Assembly (NCBI RefSeq): GCF_016863535.1
Contig: NZ_BOPB01000006.1
Coordinates: 1 to 61,914 of the forward strand
Length of the DNA: 61,914 nucleotides
Reading direction: 5' to 3'
Source: Micromonospora lutea
Lineage (GTDB): Bacteria; Actinomycetota; Actinomycetes; Mycobacteriales; Micromonosporaceae
Notes under the pieces: generated by a model
Told to the model about the DNA's origin: nothing
The model's database searches: none
Seen by the model: the letters and a program-made list of their open reading frames with translations, nothing else
In this document: positions 25,226-34,092 of the stretch, one piece after another
Layout: each line of letters begins with the position of its first letter
How positions within the stretch are numbered: the first letter of the stretch is position 1
Made by a program: the position numbers and the translations under genes

Positions 25226-26328
25226 GCGCCACCCGGGCGGCGGCGCGTCCCGGCCGAGCCACCGCCGTCGAGTCCACCCGGCCCCGTCGGGCGGTGCCGA
25301 CCCTGCTCCGCCACCTCGCCGTCGCGGCCGGCGTCGCGCTGCTGGTGCTGATGGCCAGCTACCAACTCGACTCGTTCCGCAACTTCCAGCTGGCCACCGT
25401 GGCGGCCTACCTTTGCGCCACCGCCGGGCTGACCGTGCTCACCGGGCTCTGCGGGCAGCTCTCGCTGGGGCACGGCGCGCTGATGGCCACCGGCGCGTAC
25501 GCCCTGGCGCTGACGCAGAGCGCCTTCGCCGAGCGGGGCCTCATCGCTGGTGGGTGGCTAATCGTGTCGCTGGTGGTGGCGGTCCTGGCCACCGTCGTCG
25601 TCGGCGCGGTCGTCGGGGTGGTCGCCGCCCGGTTGCGCGGGCCGTACCTGGCCGGTCTCACCCTGGCCGTGGCGGTGGTGGTGCCGGCGTTGACCGTCAC
25701 CTTCGACGGCGTCTTCAACGGCGAGCAGGGTCTGCCGGTGCCGGTGGCGCCCGCACCGGCCGGGCTGGGTCTCTACTTTCCGCACGAGCGGTGGCAGCTC
25801 TGGGTGGCCGCCGCGGCGACCCTGCTCTGCCTGGTGCTGCTGGCCAACCTGGTCCGCAGCCGGTACGGCCGCTCCTTCCGGGCGGTCCGTGACGACGAGG
25901 TCGCCGCCCGCCTCGCCGGGATCCACGTCGCCCGTACCCAGGTCATCGCGTTCGTGGTCAGCGCGGCCAGCGCCGGCCTCGGCGGTGCCCTGCTGGCGGT
26001 GCTCGCGCAGCGCGTGTCACCCGGCGCGTTCGGTCTGACGTTGTCGCTGTTCCTGCTGATGGCGGTGGTCATCGGGGGTCTCGGCCGGCTCGCCGGGGCG
26101 GTCTGGGGCGCCTTCCTGCTGGTCGCCCTGCCGGACCTCACGCACTCCCTGACCAACCTGTTCACCCTCTCGCCGGCGGCGGCGCAGCGGCTGGAGGGCA
26201 ACGTGCCGCTGGCGATCTTCGGCGGCACCCTGATCGTCGTCATGATCGCCGCGCCCGGCGGCGTGCAAGGGCTTCTCTCCCGGCTGACCGGGGCGCTGCG
26301 CGCCCGCTGGCCGGTCAGGCGGTCGTAA
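25222..26328 (+). CDS. livM: Branched-chain-type ABC transporter permease
   Basis: A 368-residue permease of the LivM type with an Arg-rich cytoplasmic N-terminus and about nine to ten membrane segments. Typical elements are LTGLCGQLSLGHGALMATGAYA, VRDDEVAARLAGIHVARTQVIAFVVSAASAGLGGALLA and MAVVIGGLGRLAGAVWGAF. It forms the transmembrane channel with LivH. The binding-protein gene follows after 65 bases. Confidence 0.92.
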   Translation: MSATRAAARPGRATAVESTRPRRAVPTLLRHLAVAAGVALLVLMASYQLDSFRNFQLATVAAYLCATAGLTVLTGLCGQLSLGHGALMATGAYALALTQSAFAERGLIAGGWLIVSLVVAVLATVVVGAVVGVVAARLRGPYLAGLTLAVAVVVPALTVTFDGVFNGEQGLPVPVAPAPAGLGLYFPHERWQLWVAAAATLLCLVLLANLVRSRYGRSFRAVRDDEVAARLAGIHVARTQVIAFVVSAASAGLGGALLAVLAQRVSPGAFGLTLSLFLLMAVVIGGLGRLAGAVWGAFLLVALPDLTHSLTNLFTLSPAAAQRLEGNVPLAIFGGTLIVVMIAAPGGVQGLLSRLTGALRARWPVRRS

Positions 26329-26393
26329 CCGTTCCACCTCACTCACCCCACCAACCAACTCCCGCTACCGGACCGATGAAAGGTCGGTGTCCC

Positions 26394-27671
26394 ATGCGAA
26401 CCACGGCACGGCGCGGTCTCGTGATCGCCACCACCCTCACCCTGCTGCTCAGCTCCACTGCCTGCGCCGACGACGGTCCCGGGTCGGGCGAACCGGTGCC
26501 CGGCGTCACCGACACGGAGATCATCGTCGGCACCCACATGCCGCTGACCGGTCCGGCGTCCGCCGGTTACTCGAAGATCGCCCCGGCGACGAAGGCGTAC
26601 TTCGACTACGTCAACGCCAACGGCGGCGTACACGGCCGCTCGATCACCTACAAGATCATGGACGACGGGTACAACCCCTCGACCACCCAGCAGGTCGTCC
26701 GGCAACTCGTGTTGCAGGACAAGGTCTTCGCCATTCTCAACGGGCTGGGCACGCCGACCCACACCGGCGTGCTGGACTTCCTGCACACCAACCGGGTGCC
26801 CGATCTTTTCGTTGCCTCCGGCAGTCGCAACTGGGACCAGCCCGAGCGCTACCCGAACACCTTCGGCTTCAACCCCGACTACACGGTCGAGGGCAAGATC
26901 CTGGCGAACCACGTGAAGACCACGTCGCCCGGCCGCAAGGTCTGCTTCCTCGGGCAGGACGACGACTTCGGCCGGGACGCGCTGGCCGGCGTGGAGAAGG
27001 TGCTCGGCGCCGACGGCGTGACCGACCGCCAGACGTACGTCACCAGCAACACCAACGTCGCGCCGCAGATCGGCGCGTTCAAGGCCGCCGGCTGCGAGGT
27101 CGTCATCCTGGCCACCGTGCCTGGCTTCACCGCGCTGTCCGTCGGCACCGCCGCCCGACTGGACTTCCGGCCGCAGTGGGTGGTGTCGAACGTGGGCGCC
27201 GACCACCCGACGCTGGCCCGGCAGCTCGGCGACGCCGCCGGACTGCTGGAGGGCCTGGTCGGCCTGAACTACCTGCCGATGCAGGGTGACACCGACGATC
27301 CGTGGATCCAGCTCTTCACCAAGATCAACGCGGAGCACAACGGCGGTGCGGAGTTCGACGGCAACACCGTCTACGGCATGGCGGTGGGATATCTGTTCGT
27401 GCAGGTGCTGCTGGCCGCCGGCAAGGATCTCACCCGCGAGTCGCTGGTCGAGGCCGTCCGCAAGGGCGGCTACCAGGGGCCCGGCGTGGCGCCGTTGCGG
27501 TTCTCCGACACCGACCACTCCGGCTACGGCGGCGGCCGGCTGAGCCGGGTGGAGGGAGGAGAGCAGCGCTTCTTCGGCCCGACCTACGAGACCGACGAGG
27601 CCGACGGACCCGTCAACGAGTACACCGCGCCGCCGGTGACGCCGCCGGCCAACGGCGTGCCGACCGCCTGA
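26394..27671 (+). CDS. livK: ABC transporter substrate-binding lipoprotein (LivK type)
   Basis: A 425-residue extracellular binding protein of the Peripl_BP_6 (LivK/AmiC) family. The lipobox-like STAC ends at Cys24 after a hydrophobic segment, so it should be membrane-anchored. The mature domain begins VPGVTDTEIIVGTHMPLTGPAS and has the two-lobe pattern (GRKVCFLGQDDDFGRDALAGV, AAGCEVVILATVPGF). Members of this size often bind aromatic or other carboxylic acids rather than amino acids, which would suit the neighbouring acyl-CoA dehydrogenases (inference). ATG 26394 is preferred to ATG 26376 because it gives a standard lipoprotein signal. Confidence 0.9.
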   Translation: MRTTARRGLVIATTLTLLLSSTACADDGPGSGEPVPGVTDTEIIVGTHMPLTGPASAGYSKIAPATKAYFDYVNANGGVHGRSITYKIMDDGYNPSTTQQVVRQLVLQDKVFAILNGLGTPTHTGVLDFLHTNRVPDLFVASGSRNWDQPERYPNTFGFNPDYTVEGKILANHVKTTSPGRKVCFLGQDDDFGRDALAGVEKVLGADGVTDRQTYVTSNTNVAPQIGAFKAAGCEVVILATVPGFTALSVGTAARLDFRPQWVVSNVGADHPTLARQLGDAAGLLEGLVGLNYLPMQGDTDDPWIQLFTKINAEHNGGAEFDGNTVYGMAVGYLFVQVLLAAGKDLTRESLVEAVRKGGYQGPGVAPLRFSDTDHSGYGGGRLSRVEGGEQRFFGPTYETDEADGPVNEYTAPPVTPPANGVPTA

Positions 27672-27680
27672 TCCACCAGC

Positions 27681-27725
27681 CCGGTGTGCACCGTCCGGAC
27701 CCGGACCCCGGGCGGTGCGCACCGG
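27681..27725 (+). terminator. Hairpin terminator of the liv operon
   Basis: An 18-bp stem, CCGGTGTGCACCGTCCGG (27681-27698) with 27708-27725, containing two G-U pairs and a nine-base loop, ten bases after the binding-protein stop. Confidence 0.7.
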
Positions 27726-27819
27726 CGAGGTGCGCCGATGGTCGTCGGCCCGCCGCGACCACAGCGGCCTAGACTCGGCTCGCACGAACGCGACGCCAGG
27801 GATGAGGGGGACGGCGGGG

Positions 27820-28431
27820 ATGGTCAGTGCCGAGGCGGCCGGTCGGGTCGACGGACGCACCGCCCGGGCCGAGCGCACCCGGGCCGCGATCGTCGAGGCG
27901 CATCTCGCGCTCATCTCCGAGGGCGACCTGCGCCCGACCGGTGAGCGCATCGCCGAGCGGGCCGGCATCTCCCTGCGTACGCTCTGGACCAACTTCAAGG
28001 ACATGGAGACGCTGTTCGAGGCCAGCGGCGCGGAGTTGCTCCGCCAGCAGGACGCCGCCTGGCGGCCGATCGCGCCCGCGTTGCCGCTGGCCAAACGGGT
28101 CGACGCGTTCTGCCGGCAGCGAGCGAAGCTGCTCCAACTGATCGCGCCGTCGGCTCGGGCGGCACAGATGCGCGAACCCGTTTCCGCGCAGCTGCGCCGC
28201 AACCGGCTCAAGCACATCGCTCGGGTACGCGACGAGATCGAGCAGCTGTTCGCCGAGGAGCTGGACCGCGCCGGGCCGGCGCGGGAACAGCTGGTCAACG
28301 CGGTGGTGGCGGCAAGCACCTGGCCGGCGTGGTCGACCCTGCGCGACGGTCTCGGGTTGGGCGTCGACGCCGCCCGGGCGGTGATGACCCGCACCGTCGC
28401 CGCGTTGCTGGCCGAGCCGGCCGACCGCTGA
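27820..28431 (+). CDS. TetR-family regulator after the liv operon
   Basis: A 203-residue TetR protein. The helix-turn-helix is GRTARAERTRAAIVEAHLAL, then PTGERIAERAGISLRTLWTNFKDMETLF at about 12-66. The C-terminal domain contains the Arg-rich KLLQLIAPSARAAQMREPVSAQLRRNRLKHI. ATG 27820 has GAGGGGG at 27804-27810; ATG 27802 is an in-frame alternative. It is separated from the liv operon by a terminator. Candidate targets are the palindromes at 20421, 22782 and 28497 (inference). Confidence 0.88.
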   Translation: MVSAEAAGRVDGRTARAERTRAAIVEAHLALISEGDLRPTGERIAERAGISLRTLWTNFKDMETLFEASGAELLRQQDAAWRPIAPALPLAKRVDAFCRQRAKLLQLIAPSARAAQMREPVSAQLRRNRLKHIARVRDEIEQLFAEELDRAGPAREQLVNAVVAASTWPAWSTLRDGLGLGVDAARAVMTRTVAALLAEPADR

Positions 28432-28491
28432 CCTGCGCCGCCCCGATAATCACCCCTTCTCAAGCGACGACCGATAGGCGAGACTCGATGC

Positions 28492-31248
28492 ATGGTTAGT
28501 GCATCGACGGTGCAAATAGCTGTGCTGCGGGGTCGGCAGGCGGAGTGCCGGGAGATCCGGGCCCTGCTCGCCGCGCCGGCCGGGAGGGCGCTGCTGCTGC
28601 ACGGCGAGCCTGGCTCCGGGCGCAGCGCGTTGCTGGCGTACGCCCACCGGCACGGTGGGGGTCGCCGGCTGCTCGCCGCCGCCGGCCTGCCCGACGAGGC
28701 GATGCTGCCCTACGCCGGGTTGCAGCGGCTGCTCGACCCCGTGCTCGACCGCGCGAGCGCCCTGCCGGAACGACAACGGCAGGTGCTGCGCCGCGCGGTG
28801 GCCGGTGAAGGCTGTCGCGACCAGGACCAACTCGTGCTCTCCCACGCCGTACTCGGGCTGCTCGCCGAGGCCGCCCACGACGGCCCGTTGCTGTGCACCA
28901 TGGACGACCTCGACGCGGGCGACGCCCCGACGGCGCGGTTGCTGACCTTCGTGGCCCGGCGGCTGCCGCAGCTGCCTGTCGTCCTGCTGCTCACCGCTGG
29001 CAGCGACAGTGCAGCGGACGCGATCCCCAGCCGCCGGCTGCTGCCGCTCGACGGATCGGACAGCCACGCCCTGCTGACCGCGCGTTGCCCGGGACCGCCA
29101 CCACCCGGGCCGGTGCTGGCCGCCCTGAGCACCCTGGCCGCCGGAAACCCGCAGGCCCTCATCGACCTCGCGGACTCGCTGACGCCCGGCCAGTGGCACG
29201 GCGCGGAACCGCTGCCCACGGCACCGCCGGCCGACGGCGACCTGGGCCGGGCGTATCGCGGCCTGCTGTCCCGCCTGCCCGCCGACACGGGGCGCGCACT
29301 GCTGCTGGCCGCGCTCGCCGCCCCGACCCAGGCCGATCAGAAGCACGGCGTGGACCCGGTCACGCTGGGCCGGGCGCTGCGAGCGGCCGGCGACAGTTTC
29401 GCGGCGCTCGCACCGGCTGAGGCCGCCGGCCTGATCCGGCTCACCGTCCGCGGTGGGGCTGTCTTTCCCCGGCCGCTGGCCCGCGCCATGGTCGAAGCGA
29501 CCGCCTCCCTCGCCGCGCGTCGCGACGCCCATCTGCTGCTCGCCGCCACGCTCGACGGCACCGAGGCCCGGCTGCGTCGGGCCCTGCACCTGGCCGCGGC
29601 GACGGACGGACCGGCCCCGGCCCTGGCGACAGAGTTGGAGGAGGCGGTGAGCGACCGGGCGGACCGGTCCGCCGCCGCGACGGCGCTGGCCCGGGCCGCC
29701 GAACTCAGCGACGCCCCGGTGCTCGCCGCCCGACGGCAGGTCACCGCCGCCCGCTACGCCTGGCAGGCGGGAGATCCCGACCGCGCCCACGCGTTGCTGC
29801 ACCGCGTCGCGGGCACCGGCGGGCTCGCCGAACTGCTGCGTGGCGAGATGCGGCTGCGCTGCGGCTCCGCGCCGGCCGCGCTGCCGACCCTGTTGGCGGC
29901 CGCGACGACGCTGGCCGAGGTCGACCGCGAGTCGGCGCTGGTCGCGCTGGTGCGGGCCGGTGAGGCCGTCTGCTTCTCCGGTGACCAGTACCGCTACGCC
30001 GAGGTGGCCCGCCGGATGGCGGCGCTTCGCCGCGACGGGGATCCGCCGTGGGTGGAGCTGCTGACCACCCAGGTCGCCGGGGTCGCCGCCACGCTGCGCG
30101 GTGCGCATGCCGACGGCGGCCCGCTGCTGCGCCGCGCGGTGGTGCTCGGTGGCCGGCTGACCGACGCCGAACTGAACCCGACCGCGTTGAGTGGTGCGGC
30201 CGTGGCTGGCCTGCTGGTGGCGGTGGACGCCGCGGCGTACCGGCTCGCTGACCGCGCCGTCGAACTGGCGGCCGAACGTGGCGAGGTGTCCCTGCTGCCC
30301 AGGGCGCTCGAACTACGCGCGATGAGTGAGTACTGGCTGGGCCGGCACGACGCCGCCACCAAGAGTTGCCGGGAAGGGTTACGGGTGGCGCGGGCTGCCG
30401 GCCAGCACACCAGCGCCGGCGTGCACCTCGGCCTGCTCGCCGTGCTCGCGGCGGTACGGGCCGACCGCGACACCAGTCTCGGCCACGTCGCCGAGCTGGG
30501 CGACGCGGCCGTACCGGGCAGTCGCCCACACGCCCTCGCCCAGTGGGCCCTCGCGGTGCTGGACCTGGTCGACGCCAGGTACGCAGACGCCGCGGACCGC
30601 CTGGCCGCGCTGGCCAGCCCCGGTACCGGGCGCGGTCAGGTCCTCGTCCAGGTGATGGCCACTCCGCACCTGGTGGAGGCCGCCGCGCACGCCGGTAGGC
30701 ACGCCCGGGCCCGCGCCGCGCTCGCCGTCTTCGACCACTGGGCCGGCAGTACCGCCAGCCCGCTGCGCCGAGCGCTGTCGGCCCGCTGCCACGCGTTGCT
30801 GGCCCCGCGCGGCAGCGCCGAGGCCGAGCAGCAGTTCCGCACGGCGCTGTCCCTGCACCCCTCCGACGCAGCCACCTTCGAACGGGCACGTACCGAGCTG
30901 CTCTTCGGCCGGGAGCTGCGCCGCGCTCGTCGCCCCCGTGAGGCCCGTGGTCACCTGCACCGGGCCCGGCAGGACTTCACCCTGCTCGGCGCCGAGGTGT
31001 GGGCGCGGCAGACCACCGTGGAACTGCGGGCGGCGGGGGAGTCCGTCGGTACGCCGGACCCGCACGCCGTGCGGCTGCTCACCGGCCAGCAGTTGCGCAT
31101 CGCCCACCTGGTCGCCTCCGGTGCCACCAACCGGGAGGTCGCCTCGCAGATGTTCCTGTCCACCCGGACCGTCGACCACCACCTGCGCAACATCTACCAC
31201 CGGCTGGGCATCCGCTCCCGTACCGAGCTGGTCCGGGCGCTGGGCTGA
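28492..31248 (+). CDS. Large LuxR-family (LAL) ATP-binding transcriptional regulator
   Basis: A 918-residue LAL-type regulator. An N-terminal P-loop NTPase shows LHGEPGSGRSALL (Walker A, about 35-47) and LLCTMDDLDAGDAPTARLL (Walker B, about 130). A long helical TPR-like middle follows. The C-terminal LuxR helix-turn-helix is QQLRIAHLVASGATNREVASQMFLSTRTVDHHLRNIYHRLGIRSRTEL (about 863-912). Such proteins activate operons when they bind an inducer. The start is uncertain: ATG 28492 lies within the palindrome region, while GTG 28522 (VLRGRQAEC) matches where LAL proteins usually begin and would leave the operator upstream. Neither has a Shine-Dalgarno. It is a single gene. Confidence 0.88.
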   Translation: MVSASTVQIAVLRGRQAECREIRALLAAPAGRALLLHGEPGSGRSALLAYAHRHGGGRRLLAAAGLPDEAMLPYAGLQRLLDPVLDRASALPERQRQVLRRAVAGEGCRDQDQLVLSHAVLGLLAEAAHDGPLLCTMDDLDAGDAPTARLLTFVARRLPQLPVVLLLTAGSDSAADAIPSRRLLPLDGSDSHALLTARCPGPPPPGPVLAALSTLAAGNPQALIDLADSLTPGQWHGAEPLPTAPPADGDLGRAYRGLLSRLPADTGRALLLAALAAPTQADQKHGVDPVTLGRALRAAGDSFAALAPAEAAGLIRLTVRGGAVFPRPLARAMVEATASLAARRDAHLLLAATLDGTEARLRRALHLAAATDGPAPALATELEEAVSDRADRSAAATALARAAELSDAPVLAARRQVTAARYAWQAGDPDRAHALLHRVAGTGGLAELLRGEMRLRCGSAPAALPTLLAAATTLAEVDRESALVALVRAGEAVCFSGDQYRYAEVARRMAALRRDGDPPWVELLTTQVAGVAATLRGAHADGGPLLRRAVVLGGRLTDAELNPTALSGAAVAGLLVAVDAAAYRLADRAVELAAERGEVSLLPRALELRAMSEYWLGRHDAATKSCREGLRVARAAGQHTSAGVHLGLLAVLAAVRADRDTSLGHVAELGDAAVPGSRPHALAQWALAVLDLVDARYADAADRLAALASPGTGRGQVLVQVMATPHLVEAAAHAGRHARARAALAVFDHWAGSTASPLRRALSARCHALLAPRGSAEAEQQFRTALSLHPSDAATFERARTELLFGRELRRARRPREARGHLHRARQDFTLLGAEVWARQTTVELRAAGESVGTPDPHAVRLLTGQQLRIAHLVASGATNREVASQMFLSTRTVDHHLRNIYHRLGIRSRTELVRALG
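28497..28517 (+). promoter_or_regulatory. Second copy of the TGCATYGACRGTGCAA operator
   Basis: The 21 bases starting TAGTGCATCGACGGTGCAAA match the operator at 20421-20441 in 16 positions, with the core TGCATYGACRGTGCAA shared. It overlaps the first codons of the LuxR frame if translation starts at 28492. Confidence 0.5.
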
Positions 31249-31295
31249 CGTTCGAAACCGATATTTAAACGATCCATGACGGGCGTCAGAATTTC

Positions 31296-31324
31296 TTGAC
31301 ATTTGGTGGGCGGTGGCCGACGAT
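31296..31324 (+). promoter_or_regulatory. Sigma-70-type promoter of the NMT1/SsuA-type transporter operon
   Basis: TTGACA (31296-31301), a 17-base spacer and GACGAT (31319-31324). The palindrome TGACG-GG-CGTCA at 31277-31288 lies just upstream and could be an activator or PaaX site. The leader to 31432 is about 100 bases. Confidence 0.6.
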
Positions 31325-31431
31325 GGGCCAACACGGCCGGGTGATCATACTCACATCGGGCCCGCCGTAGGTCTCAAGGCACCTGTCGGTGTTGACGCAC
31401 CCACCACCCCCGCCCAGGAAGGGCCTTGTCG

Positions 31432-32403
31432 ATGAAGAAGGTTTTCACACTCGGGCTGATCGCGGGTCTCGCGATCGCGCTCGCTGGTTGTACGGACTCG
31501 GACGCCACCCCCTCGGGAGAGAACAGCGGCGAACTGCGCCAGGTTCGCGTCGCCGCCCTGCCCATCACCGAGACCGCCGCGTTGTGGGGCGGCATGAAGG
31601 CCGGCATCTTCGCCAAACACGGACTCTCCGTCGAGGTGCTGCCCGCGCAGGGCGGCGCTCAGGCCATCCCCGCGCTCATCAACGGTGACATCGACTTCGC
31701 CATCGGTCAGCCGTTCGGCCCGTTCCGGGCCGACCTGCAGGATCTCGGCGTCGTGATCATCGGCAACTACGCGTCGTCCTACGCTGAGGGCGACGACATC
31801 AACGCCGTGGTGGCCTCGGCCAAGTCGGGCATCACCAGGCCGGCGCAGCTCGCGGGCAAGCGGGTGTCGGTCAACAGCCTGGGAGCGGCCGGCGACGTCA
31901 CCATCATGGCTGCGGTGGAGAAGGACGGCGGTGACCCCTCCACCATCAAGTTCGTCGAGGTCGCCTTCCCCGACGTCCCAGCCCAGCTCGAAGCCGACAA
32001 CATCGACGCCGCCTGGGTGCCGGAACCCTTCGTCACCCAGCTTCGCAACCGTGGTGACACCTTCATCGTCGCGCCTTACCAGGCGGTGGCGCCCGGACTC
32101 GCGACGCTGACCACGATCGCGACGAAGGAGCGGTTGGATTCCGACGCCGAGCTGATCGCCGACTTCACGGCCGCGATGAAGGAAACGCTCGCGTGGGCGC
32201 AGGACTCCGCCAACGAGACGGCCGTCCGTCAGGCGATCAAGGACAATCTGGAGCTCCCGGAGCCGGTCGCGGACTCGGTGAAGCTGCCGCGCTTCAGCTG
32301 GGAACTGGACCGGACGAGCCTGGAGTCACTGGCCACGCTCGCCGGCAAGTACCAGGTGCTCGACCGGCAGCCCAACTTCGACCGCCTCGTCCAACAGCAG
32401 TAG
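31432..32403 (+). CDS. ABC transporter substrate-binding lipoprotein (NMT1/SsuA type)
   Basis: A 323-residue lipoprotein, lipobox LAGC with Cys20. It belongs to the NMT1/THI5/SsuA group that binds sulfonates, thiamine precursors or aromatic acids: VAALPITETAALWGGMKAGIFAKHGLSVEVLPAQGG, then NGDIDFAIGQPFG and VTIMAAVEKDGGDP. ATG 31432 follows AGGAAGGG with seven-base spacing; TTG 31426 is less likely. It is the first gene of an operon that ends with a PaaX regulator, so an aromatic acid is a reasonable cargo (inference). Confidence 0.88.
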   Translation: MKKVFTLGLIAGLAIALAGCTDSDATPSGENSGELRQVRVAALPITETAALWGGMKAGIFAKHGLSVEVLPAQGGAQAIPALINGDIDFAIGQPFGPFRADLQDLGVVIIGNYASSYAEGDDINAVVASAKSGITRPAQLAGKRVSVNSLGAAGDVTIMAAVEKDGGDPSTIKFVEVAFPDVPAQLEADNIDAAWVPEPFVTQLRNRGDTFIVAPYQAVAPGLATLTTIATKERLDSDAELIADFTAAMKETLAWAQDSANETAVRQAIKDNLELPEPVADSVKLPRFSWELDRTSLESLATLAGKYQVLDRQPNFDRLVQQQ

Positions 32404-32409
32404 ACCGGC

Positions 32410-32454
32410 GCGGTCCCGCCCTGCCCGGTGACCAGCCGGGAAGGGCGGGACCGC
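32410..32454 (+). terminator. Intra-operon hairpin after the binding-protein gene
   Basis: A 13-bp perfect outer stem (32410-32422 with 32442-32454) encloses an inner CCCGG/CCGGG stem. It lies between the binding protein and the first permease. Such structures usually stop or protect part of the transcript so that binding protein exceeds permease. Confidence 0.65.
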
Positions 32455-32470
32455 CGACCACGGGAGCAAC

Positions 32471-33271
32471 ATGCACGTCTTGTCCATCCGGCGTCCCCGT
32501 TCGCTGCGCAAGGTGGTGCTGGGTGTCGTCGGGCTGACCGGGTTCCTCGTCGTCTGGCAGCTGATCCCGACCCTGGGCCTGATCAACTCGCAGTACCTGC
32601 CGTACGTCACAGACGTGCTCGCCCGGCTCGCCGAGGAGTTCCGCGACCTCGCCTTCTGGCGTCGGCTCGGGCACACCATGACCTCCTGGGCGATCGGGTT
32701 GGCCGTGGCCACGGCCGCCGCGGTCGTCCTCGGCACGATCGTCGGTCTGGTGCCCGTCCTGCGCCGCGCCACCCACACGGTGGTGGAGTTCCTGCGACCC
32801 ATCCCCTCGGTGGCGCTCATCCCGCTCGCCGTGCTGTTGTTCGGCATCCGGATGCAGGCCGCGCTCCTCATCATCATCTACGCGTCGTTCTGGCAGGTGT
32901 TCGTGCAGGTGATCTACGGCGTCGCCGACGTCGACTCGGTCGCCCGGGACACCGCCCGCAGCTTCGGACTCACCCGCCGTGAGCGGTTGTCGTACCTGGT
33001 GCTGCCGACCGCCCTGCCGTACCTCATGACGGGTATCCGGCTCGCCGCGGCGGTCGCCCTCATCCTCGCCATCACCGCCGAGATGGTGATCGGCAATCCG
33101 GGTCTGGGACGCATGATCGAGCTGTCCCGCTCCGCCGGTGACGCCGTCGGGCTGTACGCCCTCGTGGTGGTCACCGGGTTGCTCGGGCTCCTGGTGAACC
33201 TCGTCTTCCGCTTCATCGAGCGGCGTTCGTTGTCCTGGCACCAGTCCGTACGCGGTGAGGAGGTCCTGTGA
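32471..33271 (+). CDS. ABC transporter permease (SsuC/TauC type), first copy
   Basis: A 266-residue permease with about six membrane segments. The conserved EAA-type loop is DVDSVARDTARSFGLTRRERLSYLVLPTALPYLMTGIRLA at about 155-194, which contacts the ATPase. ATG 32471 follows GGGAG. It overlaps the second permease by GTGA (33268-33271). Two non-identical permeases imply a heterodimeric channel. Confidence 0.9.
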   Translation: MHVLSIRRPRSLRKVVLGVVGLTGFLVVWQLIPTLGLINSQYLPYVTDVLARLAEEFRDLAFWRRLGHTMTSWAIGLAVATAAAVVLGTIVGLVPVLRRATHTVVEFLRPIPSVALIPLAVLLFGIRMQAALLIIIYASFWQVFVQVIYGVADVDSVARDTARSFGLTRRERLSYLVLPTALPYLMTGIRLAAAVALILAITAEMVIGNPGLGRMIELSRSAGDAVGLYALVVVTGLLGLLVNLVFRFIERRSLSWHQSVRGEEVL

Positions 33272-34092
33272 CCGTGCACACCGACCGGATCGCCCAGCGG
33301 TCGCGCGGGCGCGGTCTCGGGCGCCGCGTCGTCGCGAGTCTCCTCTACTCGCTCGGGCTGCCCTTCCTGCTGCTGGTGGTCTGGGGGCTGACGGCGACCT
33401 CGTCGACCAACCGCTTCTTCCCCGGCCCCCTGACGATTCTGGAGGCATTCCGGGAAACCTGGATCGGCCCCGCGTTCGTCGACGACGTGCTGCCGAGCCT
33501 CTACCGGCTCGCCCTCGGCATCGCCGCCTCGATCGTGATCGGCGTCGCCGTCGGCACGCTCATCGGGCTGTTCCACTGGCTGCGCGAACTGCTCGAACCG
33601 CTGCTGGAGTTCTTCCGGGCGATCCCACCGCCGGTGCTGATCCCGGTGATGATGCTGCTGCTCGGCATCACCGACACGATGAAGGTGGTCGTCATCGTCT
33701 CCGGCGCGGTCTGGCCCATCCTGCTGAACACGATCGACGGTGTCCGGGCCACCGACAGCGTGATGTCCGAAACCGCCGACTCGTTCCAGATCACCTGGTG
33801 GGAGCGGCTCCGGTTCCTGGTGCTCCCGGCGGCCAGCCCCCGGATCATGACCGGCGTCCGGCAAGGACTCTCGGTCGCGCTGATCCTGATGGTCATCTCG
33901 GAGATGTTCGCCTCGTCCGCCGGTCTGGGCTACCGGATCGCCTACTTCCAACGCAACTACCTCATCGCCGAGATGTGGAGCGGCATTCTCCTGCTCGGCC
34001 TCGTCGGCGTTCTCCTCGCCGCGACCTTCGGTGTCGTCGAGCGGCGGGTGCTGCGCTGGTACCACGGAATCAGGGAGGTCAATCGTGCCTGA
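33268..34092 (+). CDS. ABC transporter permease (SsuC/TauC type), second copy
   Basis: A 274-residue permease paralogous to the preceding one. The EAA loop is RATDSVMSETADSFQITWWERLRFLVLPAASPRIMTGVRQG at about 166-206. An Arg-rich N-terminus precedes the first membrane segment. GTG 33268 overlaps the upstream stop, and the ATPase gene starts eight bases before this gene ends. Confidence 0.9.
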   Translation: MTVHTDRIAQRSRGRGLGRRVVASLLYSLGLPFLLLVVWGLTATSSTNRFFPGPLTILEAFRETWIGPAFVDDVLPSLYRLALGIAASIVIGVAVGTLIGLFHWLRELLEPLLEFFRAIPPPVLIPVMMLLLGITDTMKVVVIVSGAVWPILLNTIDGVRATDSVMSETADSFQITWWERLRFLVLPAASPRIMTGVRQGLSVALILMVISEMFASSAGLGYRIAYFQRNYLIAEMWSGILLLGLVGVLLAATFGVVERRVLRWYHGIREVNRA

